From Caldimicrobium sp964595655 (GTDB taxonomy: Bacteria; Desulfobacterota; Thermodesulfobacteria; Thermodesulfobacteriales; Thermodesulfobacteriaceae), in NCBI GenBank assembly GCA_964595655.1, contig CAZQQV010000035.1, positions 1 through 15,483 of the forward strand: DNA of 15,483 nucleotides, in the 5' to 3' direction. The notes below the pieces were generated by a model that was not told the DNA's origin, did not search any database, and saw only the letters and a list, made by a program, of their open reading frames with translations. The position numbers and the translations under genes were made by a program. Shown here in pieces: positions 1 to 8,579 of the stretch; position 1 is the stretch's first letter, and every line of letters starts with the position of its first letter.

Positions 1-1349
1 TTATATTTTTTCATTTTATTTATAAGTTGTTTCCTTGAAATACCAAGATATTCTGCTGTTTTTGTTTGATTCCAATTATTTATTTCTAGGGCCTTTAAAA
101 TAAGGTCCCTTTCTATTTCTCTTAGATTCAATGGTTTAGACTGGTCTGTATCATTGTTTATGTTTGGTGATCCTCTATTAAAACTATCTCCTTTTTTCAA
201 AATGTAGGAAGGTAATATATTTTCTGTTAAGTAACCATCAGGAGAGAGTATCAAGGCCCTTTCAATGACATTCATTAGTTCTCTCACATTACCAGGCCAG
301 TCATAGTTTAATAGGGCCTCCAAAAACCCTTTGGAAAAACCCTTAAAGGATCTTCCTAATTCAGCGGATTTAATTTTAATAAAATGTTCTATTAAAAGAG
401 GAATATCTTCTTTTCTTTCTCTTAGAGGGGGAACTTCAATTACCAAAGTGTTTAGACGAAAGTAAAGATCTGATCTGAAATTGCCCTTTCTAATTTCCTC
501 TTCAAGATTTCTATTGGTTGCAGCAATAATTCTAACATCGGCCTTATAAAAGCGTGTTCCTCCAACTCTCATAAAGGTTTTTTCCTGAATGAATCTTAAA
601 AACTTTTTTTGCAGTGGAAGGGGCAGTTCACCTATTTCGTCAATAAAGAGAGTTCCGCCATCGGCAAGTTCCACTAAGCCTTTTTTGGTGGTGTAAGCCC
701 CTGTGAAAGCACCTTTTTCGTATCCAAAAACCTCACTTTCAAAAATTGTTTCTTGAAGGGTTGTGCAATCCAAAATAACAAAGGGAGCCTTCCTTCTGGG
801 TGAGAGTTGGTGAATAATTCTTGCAAGAAGTTCTTTTCCTGTGCCGGTTTCTCCAACAATTAGAACATTACAATGGGTTTCAGCAATGGTAGGTAAAAAA
901 TCTTTTATACGTTGAATAGCCTTGCTTTTACCTACAAAAAGATTTAAAGGCTCCCTTTCTTCATCTCCATTCTTTCTACGAATCTGGGTGATTTCATTTA
1001 AGAGTTTACAAAGACATTCTTTGTCAAGGACCTTTGTAAAATAATGATAGGCTCCTTCCTTTAAAAACTTTATAGCTAACTCTACATCCTCAGGGGCATT
1101 GACTATAATTATATAAGAGCTTGGAAAGGATTTTTTAATTTTTTGAATTAAATAAAGTATGCTGTCAGAAAAGGATTCATAATCAAGTATTAAAAGAGTT
1201 AATTCAGAAGAAAGGGAGTGAAATTTTTGCAAAAATTCATCATCCACATTTTCAAAGAAATAAATTTCTCCTTTTTCTTTAAGCAAAAGTTCTTCCAGAC
1301 AGAAATATACTTGACAATCTTCTTTTTGAGTAAAGACAAAAATTTTCAT
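1..1349 (-). CDS. Sigma-54-dependent response regulator (NtrC family), 3' end cut by window edge
   Basis: Bacterial enhancer-binding protein that would remodel sigma-54 RNA polymerase using ATP. I translated 449 complete codons from ATG at 1349. The two bases left at the edge read AA, so at least one more codon follows; family members are about 440-480 aa, so almost nothing is missing. Domains: receiver-like 1-120; AAA+ about 136-375 with Walker A GETGTGKE (166-173), the sigma-54 contact loop GAFTGA (213-218) and Walker B LFIDE (D237, E238); Fis-type helix-turn-helix about 408-449. The receiver is degenerate: the phospho-acceptor position D56 and Lys K106 remain, but the N-terminal acidic pair is replaced by T7-Q8 and the switch Thr by N84, so control by phosphorylation is doubtful. 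The start overlaps the dnaE stop as ATGA, indicating coupled translation. No kinase adjoins it, though two hybrid kinases lie upstream. Target genes are unknown. Confidence 0.93.
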   Translation of the reverse strand, partial: MKIFVFTQKEDCQVYFCLEELLLKEKGEIYFFENVDDEFLQKFHSLSSELTLLILDYESFSDSILYLIQKIKKSFPSSYIIIVNAPEDVELAIKFLKEGAYHYFTKVLDKECLCKLLNEITQIRRKNGDEEREPLNLFVGKSKAIQRIKDFLPTIAETHCNVLIVGETGTGKELLARIIHQLSPRRKAPFVILDCTTLQETIFESEVFGYEKGAFTGAYTTKKGLVELADGGTLFIDEIGELPLPLQKKFLRFIQEKTFMRVGGTRFYKADVRIIAATNRNLEEEIRKGNFRSDLYFRLNTLVIEVPPLRERKEDIPLLIEHFIKIKSAELGRSFKGFSKGFLEALLNYDWPGNVRELMNVIERALILSPDGYLTENILPSYILKKGDSFNRGSPNINNDTDQSKPLNLREIERDLILKALEINNWNQTKTAEYLGISRKQLINKMKKY

Positions 1350-4300
1350 GAGAGTTCAAACCTCAAATTGACCTCGGGGTAAGAATTTATAAATAAATCA
1401 ATGAAAGATAGATTAAGAGGAAATTTGTAGCCATTTGGTTCAAAATACACCATACAATCAGGATAGCGAAGAACTATTTTTAAGGGCAAGGAAAAGGCAG
1501 CTTCTTGATAATTTTCAAGCATATCCTTGATTTGGACAAGCCCTTCTTCCTTGAGGACTTCACTCCTCAAGTAAAGTTTCAAATGGCCTTCTTTAAAGAA
1601 GGAAAGGTCTTCCAGAGGTTTTAAATCTTCAACAAGAAAGGTATAAGTCTCTTCCTCAATATCAAGTTCACCTTTGAACCACAGAGGGATAGACTCTTTA
1701 ATTAAATCCATCTTTTCTTTATAAAGATCAGGGAAAACAAGGGCCTTAGCAATGGCAAATTCATCCTCTAACTTAAGAAGAGCCACTTTATTTCCGCTTT
1801 TTGTGGTTTTGAGTTTAATCTCAGAAATGAGGGCGCAAAGAATTATTTTATCCCCATTTTTTTTGGTTTTTATATTTTCAAGGTTATAGGGGGTAAAAAT
1901 TTCAATTAGGGCTCTATACCTTCTCAGTGGGTGATCAGAGAGATAAAAGCCAAGAGCCTGTCTTTCAAAATTGAGTTTTTCCTCAAGGGCCCATTCTGGA
2001 ACATCTTCCAGTTTGAGAGAGGTAGATAGATTGAGGTTTAATAAGCTTGTCTGGCCAAAAAGAAGGGCACCTTTTTTCTCTTGAGTGAAGGCTAAGATAG
2101 CTGGTAAGTTGTGAAGAAGCTTGGCTCTAACTGGCTCAAGGCTATCAAAGGCTCCTGCTTTTATAAGAGTCTCAATGGTTTTTCTGTTTACCTTTTGAGT
2201 ATCAACCTTTTGACAGAAATCAATGAAATCTTTATAGGGTCTTTTTCTAATAATTTCTTGAACAGCCTCTTCTCCCACATTTTTTATAGCCTGAAGCCCT
2301 ATTCTTATAGCTCCTTTTTCCACAGTAAATCCAGCCTCACTAAGATTTATATCTGGAGGAAGTATGGGAATGCCCATTTTTTCTGCCAGAGTTAAATATT
2401 TGCTTACTTCCTCGCTTTTGTTGATTTCGTATGTAAGAATTGAGGCAAGAAAATAAACGGGATAGTGAGCCTTAAGATAGGCGGTTTGATAAGAGAGCAT
2501 GGCATAGGCTGCAGAGTGGCTTTTATTAAAGCCGTATTCTGCAAATTTTTCCATAAGGTCAAAGACTTTTTCAGCAATATCCCTTGGAATGTTTCTTGCA
2601 ACAGATCTTTCCACAAAATCGTCTTTAAGTTGTTGCATAAGTTCCTTGTCCTTTTTACCCATGGCTCTACGAAGAAGATCTGCCTCCCCAAGGGTATAGC
2701 CTGCAAAGGCCCTGGCTATCTCCATAACCTGCTCCTGATAGACAATGACGCCGTAGGTCTCTTTCAAGATGGGCTCTAAAAGGGGATGAAGATATTCGGG
2801 CTTTCTTTTTCCGTGTTTGGTTTCTATGTATTGATCAACAAGGCCTCCTTCAAGGGGCCCTGGACGATAGAGGGCAAGCACTGCTATAAGGTCATTAAAT
2901 TCAGTGGGTTTAAGCCTTCTAAGTAAGTCCTTCATTCCCTCAGATTCAAGCTGAAATACCCCATCAGTATCTCCTTCTTGAAGAAGCTTGAAAGTCTTTG
3001 GGTCATCAAGGGGTATTGCATTGATATCAAGTTCAACCCCCTCATAATGTTTTATGGCTTTTAAAGTATTGTCAATAATGGTAAGGGTTTTTAACCCAAG
3101 AAAATCAAATTTTATGAGTCCAAGGGCCTCACAGGCCTTCATATCAAATTGAACCACCCTTTCCTCTTCATCGCCCTTCATTACAGGGGCAATTTCATCT
3201 ATGGGTATGGGACTAATGATGACTCCAGCTGCATGTTGGCTTGCATGCCTTGGAAGTCTTTCAAGTTTTAAGGCCAGTTCAAAGAGTTCTTTAATTTTAG
3301 GATGTTTATGCATTAATTCCTGAATTTCAGGCCTTTTTATTTCATCAGAGAGTTGGACCTCAGGCCCTGGGGTTATCATTTTGGCAATGGGATCAATCTC
3401 TTTTGGTTTAAAACCAAGGGCTCTTCCCACATCTCTTATGACCTGTCTTGCCTTTAATTGTCCAAAGGTGGCAATTCTTGCGATATTTCCTTCTCCATAA
3501 GTCTTAGCCACATACTCAATAACCCGATCCCTTCCTTCCATGCAAAAATCTACATCAATATCAGGAAGGCTTGGTCTTTCCTTGTTTAAAAATCTTTCAA
3601 AAAGAAGACCATATCTTATGGGATCAATATTGGTAATTCCGAGGGCATAACTTGTTAGAGCCCCTGCTGCAGAACCTCTTCCAGGGCCAACGGGAATATC
3701 CTGTGTTCTTGCCCATTCACAAAAATCAGCAACGATCAAAAAATAACCCGCATAACCCTTTTCCACAATTACTTCAAGTTCCATCTCAAGTCTTTCCCAG
3801 TAAGTCTTTTCGTCAGTGTAAAGATCTCCTCTTCTTTTTAGCTCTTCAAGTCGCCTTTTAAGCCCCTCTCTTGCCTTATGCAGAAAATATTCTACTTCTG
3901 TGTAGCCTGAGGGGACCTTGGCCTTCGGGAAAAGAGGCTCTCCCAGTTTTAACTCAAGATTCACCTTTTCAAGAACCTCAAGGGTGTTTTCAATAACCTC
4001 CTTAGGATATTTTTTGAAGCGTTCTGTCATTTCCTGAGAATTTGCCAAATAGAGCTGATCCGTATTAAAGCGAAAGCGATCGGGATCACTTAAAGTTTTT
4101 CCTGTTTGAATGCAAAGGAGGACCTCGTGAGCAAAGGCATCCTCCTTGTCAAGATAATGACAATCAGCAGTTGCAACAAGTTTTATTCCGAGTTTTTCTC
4201 CTATCTCAAGAAGGCCTTCATTTACCCTTTCTTGTTCTGCAAGGCCATTTACTTGCAGCTCAAGATAAAAGTCCTCTCCAAAGAGCTCCTTATAAATGCG

Positions 4301-4780
4301 TGCGGTCTCAAGGGCCTTTTCCATTTGCCCTTGAAGAACGAGCTGGGGAATCTCTCCCTCAATACAGGCAGTAAGACAAATAAGCCCCTGATGATATTCC
4401 TTTAAAAGGTCCTTATCAATGCGAGGTTTGTAATAAAATCCCTCAAGATAGGCCTTTGTCCCAAGCTTTATAAGATTTCTGTAACCTTCTTCATTTTTAG
4501 CAAGGAGAATTAGATGGGTTCCTGCCTCCCCTCTTCGGGAGGCCTTTTTTTGAAAGCGAGACCCCTCAGCCACATAAAATTCGCATCCAAGTATGGGTTT
4601 AAGCCCAGCCTCTTTTAGCTTAGTGTAAAAATGAATAAGACCATATAAAGTTCCATGATCAGTAATGGCACATCCTGGCATACCATATTCCATAAGCCTT
4701 TTTACCAGATCCTCAATTCTTATGGCACCATCAAGAAGGCTCCACTCAGTATGTAAATGAAGATGCACAAATTCTGACAT
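1346..4780 (-). CDS. dnaE: DNA polymerase III alpha subunit
   Basis: Replicative C-family DNA polymerase, 1144 aa, close to the usual length of DnaE. N-terminal PHP domain (about 1-270) keeps a near-complete metal site: H8, H10, D17, D41-H42, E67, H89, C139, D206 and H208. The palm carries the catalytic aspartates of PDIDVDF (D407, D409) and a third in KFDFLGL (D559); the GPGRGSAAG loop lies at 366-373. The helix-hairpin-helix region is about 820-880 and an OB fold about 975-1055. The region where the clamp-binding QxxxF motif is expected reads GALLFG (904-909), without the Gln. Start: ATG preceded by GGGGTGA six bases upstream. The gene stands between an orphan hybrid kinase and a sigma-54 regulator, and its stop overlaps that regulator's start by four bases. 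No epsilon proofreading exonuclease is visible nearby. Confidence 0.98.
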   Translation of the reverse strand: MSEFVHLHLHTEWSLLDGAIRIEDLVKRLMEYGMPGCAITDHGTLYGLIHFYTKLKEAGLKPILGCEFYVAEGSRFQKKASRRGEAGTHLILLAKNEEGYRNLIKLGTKAYLEGFYYKPRIDKDLLKEYHQGLICLTACIEGEIPQLVLQGQMEKALETARIYKELFGEDFYLELQVNGLAEQERVNEGLLEIGEKLGIKLVATADCHYLDKEDAFAHEVLLCIQTGKTLSDPDRFRFNTDQLYLANSQEMTERFKKYPKEVIENTLEVLEKVNLELKLGEPLFPKAKVPSGYTEVEYFLHKAREGLKRRLEELKRRGDLYTDEKTYWERLEMELEVIVEKGYAGYFLIVADFCEWARTQDIPVGPGRGSAAGALTSYALGITNIDPIRYGLLFERFLNKERPSLPDIDVDFCMEGRDRVIEYVAKTYGEGNIARIATFGQLKARQVIRDVGRALGFKPKEIDPIAKMITPGPEVQLSDEIKRPEIQELMHKHPKIKELFELALKLERLPRHASQHAAGVIISPIPIDEIAPVMKGDEEERVVQFDMKACEALGLIKFDFLGLKTLTIIDNTLKAIKHYEGVELDINAIPLDDPKTFKLLQEGDTDGVFQLESEGMKDLLRRLKPTEFNDLIAVLALYRPGPLEGGLVDQYIETKHGKRKPEYLHPLLEPILKETYGVIVYQEQVMEIARAFAGYTLGEADLLRRAMGKKDKELMQQLKDDFVERSVARNIPRDIAEKVFDLMEKFAEYGFNKSHSAAYAMLSYQTAYLKAHYPVYFLASILTYEINKSEEVSKYLTLAEKMGIPILPPDINLSEAGFTVEKGAIRIGLQAIKNVGEEAVQEIIRKRPYKDFIDFCQKVDTQKVNRKTIETLIKAGAFDSLEPVRAKLLHNLPAILAFTQEKKGALLFGQTSLLNLNLSTSLKLEDVPEWALEEKLNFERQALGFYLSDHPLRRYRALIEIFTPYNLENIKTKKNGDKIILCALISEIKLKTTKSGNKVALLKLEDEFAIAKALVFPDLYKEKMDLIKESIPLWFKGELDIEEETYTFLVEDLKPLEDLSFFKEGHLKLYLRSEVLKEEGLVQIKDMLENYQEAAFSLPLKIVLRYPDCMVYFEPNGYKFPLNLSFIDLFINSYPEVNLRFELS

Positions 4781-4786
4781 AAGAAT

Positions 4787-4800
4787 TCACCCCCCCTCCT
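4787..4800 (-). promoter_or_regulatory. dnaE ribosome binding site containing a G7 run
   Basis: Reading the minus strand the leader is AGGAGG running into a tract of seven G (4790-4796), then TGA. The AGGAGG is 14 bases from the start codon, too far to be ideal. GGGGTGA is six bases away and is the likelier Shine-Dalgarno pairing. The homopolymer sits exactly between the two, so a change in its length would change spacing. Confidence 0.6.
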
Positions 4801-4824
4801 CATACATTCATGAACCTTATGAGC

Positions 4825-4849
4825 TTATGTAAAGCTAACCTTTACATAA
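4825..4849. promoter_or_regulatory. Perfect 10-bp inverted repeat upstream of dnaE (possible operator)
   Basis: Arms TTATGTAAAG and CTTTACATAA are perfectly complementary around a 5-base spacer (CTAAC on the plus strand). The repeat lies 45-69 bases before the dnaE start and past the end of the upstream kinase gene. No T-run follows on either strand, so it does not look like an intrinsic terminator. A TATAAG hexamer (complement at 4853-4858) and TTGATA (4867-4872) adjoin it, but they are only 8 bases apart and cannot pair as one promoter; TTGATA with 17 spacing lands on a poor -10 inside the repeat. A transcription-factor operator over the dnaE promoter is the simplest reading. I cannot match it to a known regulator box. 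Confidence 0.55.
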
Positions 4850-4902
4850 AATCTTATAAATACACATATCAAAGGCCCCTTTCTTGAATAACCCTAAGAA
4901 AA

Positions 4903-7437
4903 TCAGTTCTGTAATAATTCAAGGAGCTGTTGAATGGTAAAGGGTTTAACTAAAGCTCCTTTTAAACCATATTCCTTATAATTTTGTAACACCGGTTCCT
5001 CAAAATATCCACTTATAATAATGGCTTTAAGCTCTGGATCAATACTTTTCATTTTCTGATAGGTTTCAAAGCCATTTAATTTCCCAGGAACAATTAAATC
5101 AAGAATAACATAGTCAAAGGGTTTTTTTTCCATGTAGGCACTGTTAAAAATTCTCAAGGCTGTCTCACCGTCAGGAGCAGTTTCAACCTCAAAGCCAAAA
5201 TGTTCAAGAAGTTCTTTTAAGGTGTTTCTAATTATGTCATCATCATCCATTAGAAGGATCCTTTTTTCTCTTTCTTCCTTTTCTTTTTTTGTAAGGATTA
5301 TTTCATTTTCCAAGGCGGGAAGGAGGATTATAAAGGTTGTGCCTTTACCTTCTTCGGTTTTTACCTTTACCTCTCCTCCGTGGGCCTTAACCACCTCTTT
5401 TAGCACATACAAGCCAAGCCCGCTTCCTCCGGGCTTTGTGGTAAAAAAGGGCTCAAAGATTTTGTCAAGATATTTATTTGGAATTCCAGGGCCCTCATCT
5501 TTTACTGAAAGTTCAATCCATTTTTGATGATTATTATAATAGGGTTTTATACCTATGGTGATTTTTCCTCCGTAAGGCATAGCTTCAACGGCATTGAGAA
5601 TAAGATTCATCCACATAATAGAAAAAAGCTCTTTATCAACTTCAATCAAGGGTAAGGGGGTTTCAATATTATATATAATTTCGTAATTCTCCTTTCCCGC
5701 AATCGAGAGGGAAGTATAGTCTTTAACAAGATCAATAATGTTTACCCTTTCCTTTTGAGGAGCCTCTCCTCTAACAAGAGTCAAAAGCTCTCTTCCAAGA
5801 ATTCTCAAATTTAGGAGGCTTTCCTGAAGATTTTCAAAGAGCTTTTCAACCTCCCTTGGCATGCGTCTCCTTTTGAGTTTGGCTTTAATGAGCTCAACCT
5901 GATTCATTACTCCAAGAAGGCTGTTATTGAAATCGTGGGCAAGACCTCCTGCTATATTTTTTAATACATTAAGCTTTTCCAGATAAAGCTTTTGCTTTTC
6001 CATAACAACCTTTTCGGTTATATCCCTCAGGAAGAAAATAATTCCTTCAAAGTCTTTCCCTTTTTTGATGGGAATTAATTCCCCTTCAAAGGTCTTTTCC
6101 ATATCTTCGAATTCAACGGTTTCAACAAAATTTACCTGTTCTCCAGAGTTTAAAGCCCTTTCAAAATGGTCTTTAAAACTTTTCATGCGCTGAAGGGTTG
6201 GGCAGAGATCCCATAGGGGTTCAGTGTTAGAATCAGCCAAACAGATTCTTTCTCCCTTTTGATTTGCCCAGATGGTTTTTCCTTCTTTATTTAAAAGGAA
6301 AACCATAAAATCCGTATGCCTTAAAACGGTATCCAAAAAGGCCTTCTCTTTTTCAAGCTCCACCTTGGTATGTTTAAGAAGCCTGTTTCTATGATAGAGT
6401 TCGTAGGCAAGAAGGCTGAGAAAGACAATAAATACTAAGAGAACTCCAGCTACATAGGGTAGGTATTTTTCCTTGAATCTCTGAAAATAGGCCTCTCTGA
6501 GTTCCACATAAGGGCCCTTCATTAACTCAAAGAGTAATTTATCTATTGGGCTATAATCAAAGGGCGGATAAAAAACTGCCTCTATGGCCTTGGCCACCTG
6601 ACTGTTTTCAGGAATTTCTAAAAGGGCTCGGGATACCTCTTTTATAATTTCAAGAGGGGTGCCCTCTTTTGCAAGAAGAGGCCACTCAGGATAAAGATCC
6701 GAACTTACTAAAAGAGGAAAATTGGTATATTTTTTTGGATTTATTATTTTTAAGTCCGCTAAGGATATTTTTTCGGATTGGGCCATCCTTTCAAGAATGC
6801 CCGTTCTCACCGTGCCTGCTGAAACCTCTCCCCTTAATACTGCTCTAACCACCTCATCATGGGTGCCATAAAACTTGGGTTTAATATCCTTCTCAGTTAT
6901 CCCCTTCTTATAAAGTTCATAAAGAGCAATAAAGTATCCTCCGAAGGAGTCAGGATCAACTGCTCCAAAGGTTTTTCCTTTTAGGTCTGACAAATTTTGA
7001 AGGGGACTATCCTTTTTGGTGAAAATGACTCCTCCAAAATAGGGATAATAACCATCCTTTTCTAATTGCCCTAAACTGAGGATAACTTTATAATTGATTG
7101 GTGTTTTTTCTTTTGAAGCAAGCTCTTTTATGGTTACAGCTTGATAGGGATTGGTTAATATAAAATCCAATTTTCCTTGAAGGGCTTTTGCCTTGAGCTC
7201 CTCAAAAGATAAGAATTCAAATTTTATTCTATAAGGAAGCCTTTTTTCAAGATATTGCGTAAGAACATAAAATCTATTTTTTTCAATTTCCTCACCCCTT
7301 TTGGCAAGAATTCCAAAAGTATAAGTATTTGATAAGGTTTGGGCTTTTGGTTGAAAAGCACAGAATAATAGGGATTGAAAAAACAAAAAGAAAAAGAAAA
7401 CTGTCCAAAGGAATCTACTAATAAATTTCAAGGCCAC
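4903..7437 (-). CDS. Hybrid sensor histidine kinase with PhnD-like periplasmic sensor
   Basis: Membrane sensor kinase, 844 aa. Order of parts: signal/anchor helix about 8-28; periplasmic PhnD/SsuA-type solute-binding domain about 36-310 (family features such as FILTNPYQA at 92-100 and LKGKTFGAVDPDS at 152-164); transmembrane helix about 326-346; short coiled linker; PAS about 362-478; dimerisation domain with phospho-acceptor H501 in GGLAHDFNN; HATPase with N615, DEGPGIP (647-653) and GSGLGL (671-676); C-terminal receiver with acidic D730-D733, phospho-acceptor D780, S809 and K831. PhnD-like domains of kinases often bind small oxyanions or organophosphonates, but the ligand here cannot be read from sequence. 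Start is GTG with a weak Shine-Dalgarno; it is retained because it gives a clean signal sequence. The gene lies 23 bases after proB, so it is probably co-transcribed. No partner regulator adjoins it. Confidence 0.93.
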   Translation of the reverse strand: MALKFISRFLWTVFFFFLFFQSLLFCAFQPKAQTLSNTYTFGILAKRGEEIEKNRFYVLTQYLEKRLPYRIKFEFLSFEELKAKALQGKLDFILTNPYQAVTIKELASKEKTPINYKVILSLGQLEKDGYYPYFGGVIFTKKDSPLQNLSDLKGKTFGAVDPDSFGGYFIALYELYKKGITEKDIKPKFYGTHDEVVRAVLRGEVSAGTVRTGILERMAQSEKISLADLKIINPKKYTNFPLLVSSDLYPEWPLLAKEGTPLEIIKEVSRALLEIPENSQVAKAIEAVFYPPFDYSPIDKLLFELMKGPYVELREAYFQRFKEKYLPYVAGVLLVFIVFLSLLAYELYHRNRLLKHTKVELEKEKAFLDTVLRHTDFMVFLLNKEGKTIWANQKGERICLADSNTEPLWDLCPTLQRMKSFKDHFERALNSGEQVNFVETVEFEDMEKTFEGELIPIKKGKDFEGIIFFLRDITEKVVMEKQKLYLEKLNVLKNIAGGLAHDFNNSLLGVMNQVELIKAKLKRRRMPREVEKLFENLQESLLNLRILGRELLTLVRGEAPQKERVNIIDLVKDYTSLSIAGKENYEIIYNIETPLPLIEVDKELFSIMWMNLILNAVEAMPYGGKITIGIKPYYNNHQKWIELSVKDEGPGIPNKYLDKIFEPFFTTKPGGSGLGLYVLKEVVKAHGGEVKVKTEEGKGTTFIILLPALENEIILTKKEKEEREKRILLMDDDDIIRNTLKELLEHFGFEVETAPDGETALRIFNSAYMEKKPFDYVILDLIVPGKLNGFETYQKMKSIDPELKAIIISGYFEEPVLQNYKEYGLKGALVKPFTIQQLLELLQN

Positions 7438-7460
7438 TTTTAAATTATTATAAGAAGCTT

Positions 7461-8576
7461 TTAAAACTGGTCAAGAAGAACAAGGTTGTCTCTATGAATG
7501 ATTTCTTTTTCGGGCTTTGAAGAGTTTTCGAGAAATTTTCTTAATTCTTCAGAGGAGTAATTGATAAGACCCTTTGCAACAGGTTTTTCGTTTTCTCCGA
7601 GGCATTCCACACAGGCCCCTTTTCCGAAATCTCCTTCCACTTTTCTGATTCCTCCCATAAGAAGACTTTTTCCAGAGACAGAAAGAGCTCTAACCGCTCC
7701 TTCATCAAGATAAAGCCTTCCTTCGGGCTTTAAATAATATTTAATCCACAATTTTCTCATGGAAAGGGTTCTTTTTTTGGGAGCAAAGACTGTTCCAATG
7801 TCTTCATGGGCATAAAATTTTTCAAGGACAAGGGGGGTTCTTCCTGGAAGGATAGCTACAGGTATGCCTGCAGAGGTTACCATTTTTGCTGTTAATAGTT
7901 TGGAATACATCCCCCCTCTTCCAAGTTTTCCTGGTTTTGAACCTGCCATTTTCAGAATCTCTGAAGTTATCTCTTCAACATAGGGGATTCGTTCGGCCTG
8001 CGGATTTGTCCTTGGGTCTTCTTTGTAAAGGGAATCAATGTCAGAAAGGATAATCAGAGCCTCAGCAGGTAAGGCAAGGGCTACAAGCCCTGAAAGCAAA
8101 TCGTTATCACTGAATTTTATCTCCTCGGTGGAGACAGTATCATTTTCATTTATTACAGGAACAATCCCCCAATTAAGAAGGGTATGAAGAGTTTTTTTGG
8201 CATTGAGATAGCGCTGTCTTGTTGAGAGATCCTCTGAAGTAAGCAGAATCTGGGCAACCTTCAAACCGTATTGCGAAAAAACCTCTTCATAAGCATGAAT
8301 TAAATCAGCCTGACCACAGGCTGCAAGAGCTTGCTTTTCAGAAAGAGAGAGGGGCTTTTTAAAAAATTTCAGTTTGGCCCTTCCGCAAGCAATGGCCCCA
8401 GAGGAGACAATTACTACCTTCTTTCCATTTCTATAGAATCTTTGAATTTCATAGGCAATATTTGAAAGAACCTGATAATTAAGCCCTTCATCGTCTTTGG
8501 TAATAACGGCACTTCCAATCTTTAAGACAAGAATTTTGGCTTTTTCAAATTCCTTTAAGACTTCTATTCTATCCAT
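7461..8576 (-). CDS. proB: Glutamate 5-kinase
   Basis: First enzyme of proline synthesis: phosphorylates L-glutamate at the gamma-carboxyl using ATP, in the cytoplasm. 371 aa, the usual length for the two-domain form. Amino-acid-kinase domain about 12-255 with the lysine-glycine start of the nucleotide fold (LKIGSA, 18-23), VSSGAI (58-62), the substrate loop INENDTV (142-148), SDNDLLS (156-162) and GRGGMYSK (219-226). C-terminal PUA domain about 275-350. The start ATG is three bases past the obg stop, with AGGAG inside the end of obg, so the two are translated in tandem; obg-proB is a common bacterial pairing. The next enzyme, proA, is not in the window, where it often follows. Confidence 0.97.
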   Translation of the reverse strand: MDRIEVLKEFEKAKILVLKIGSAVITKDDEGLNYQVLSNIAYEIQRFYRNGKKVVIVSSGAIACGRAKLKFFKKPLSLSEKQALAACGQADLIHAYEEVFSQYGLKVAQILLTSEDLSTRQRYLNAKKTLHTLLNWGIVPVINENDTVSTEEIKFSDNDLLSGLVALALPAEALIILSDIDSLYKEDPRTNPQAERIPYVEEITSEILKMAGSKPGKLGRGGMYSKLLTAKMVTSAGIPVAILPGRTPLVLEKFYAHEDIGTVFAPKKRTLSMRKLWIKYYLKPEGRLYLDEGAVRALSVSGKSLLMGGIRKVEGDFGKGACVECLGENEKPVAKGLINYSSEELRKFLENSSKPEKEIIHRDNLVLLDQF

Positions 8577-8579
8577 CTT

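Noticed and set aside
674..859. Minus-strand frame of 61 codons inside the regulator
   Set aside because: Out of frame with the AAA+ domain that is continuous here (GAFTGA and Walker A).
2111..2395. Plus-strand open frame of 94 codons
   Set aside because: Lies antisense to conserved dnaE sequence and shows no domain or Shine-Dalgarno of its own.
2404..2706. Minus-strand frame of 100 codons inside dnaE
   Set aside because: An out-of-frame shadow of dnaE, which has intact motifs through this stretch.
4825..4849. The inverted repeat as a terminator of the upstream kinase gene
   Set aside because: Neither strand has a run of T after the stem, and the arms are A+T-rich.
5222..5527. Plus-strand frame of 101 codons
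   Set aside because: Antisense to the HATPase-receiver region of the PhnD-type kinase, with no recognisable domain.
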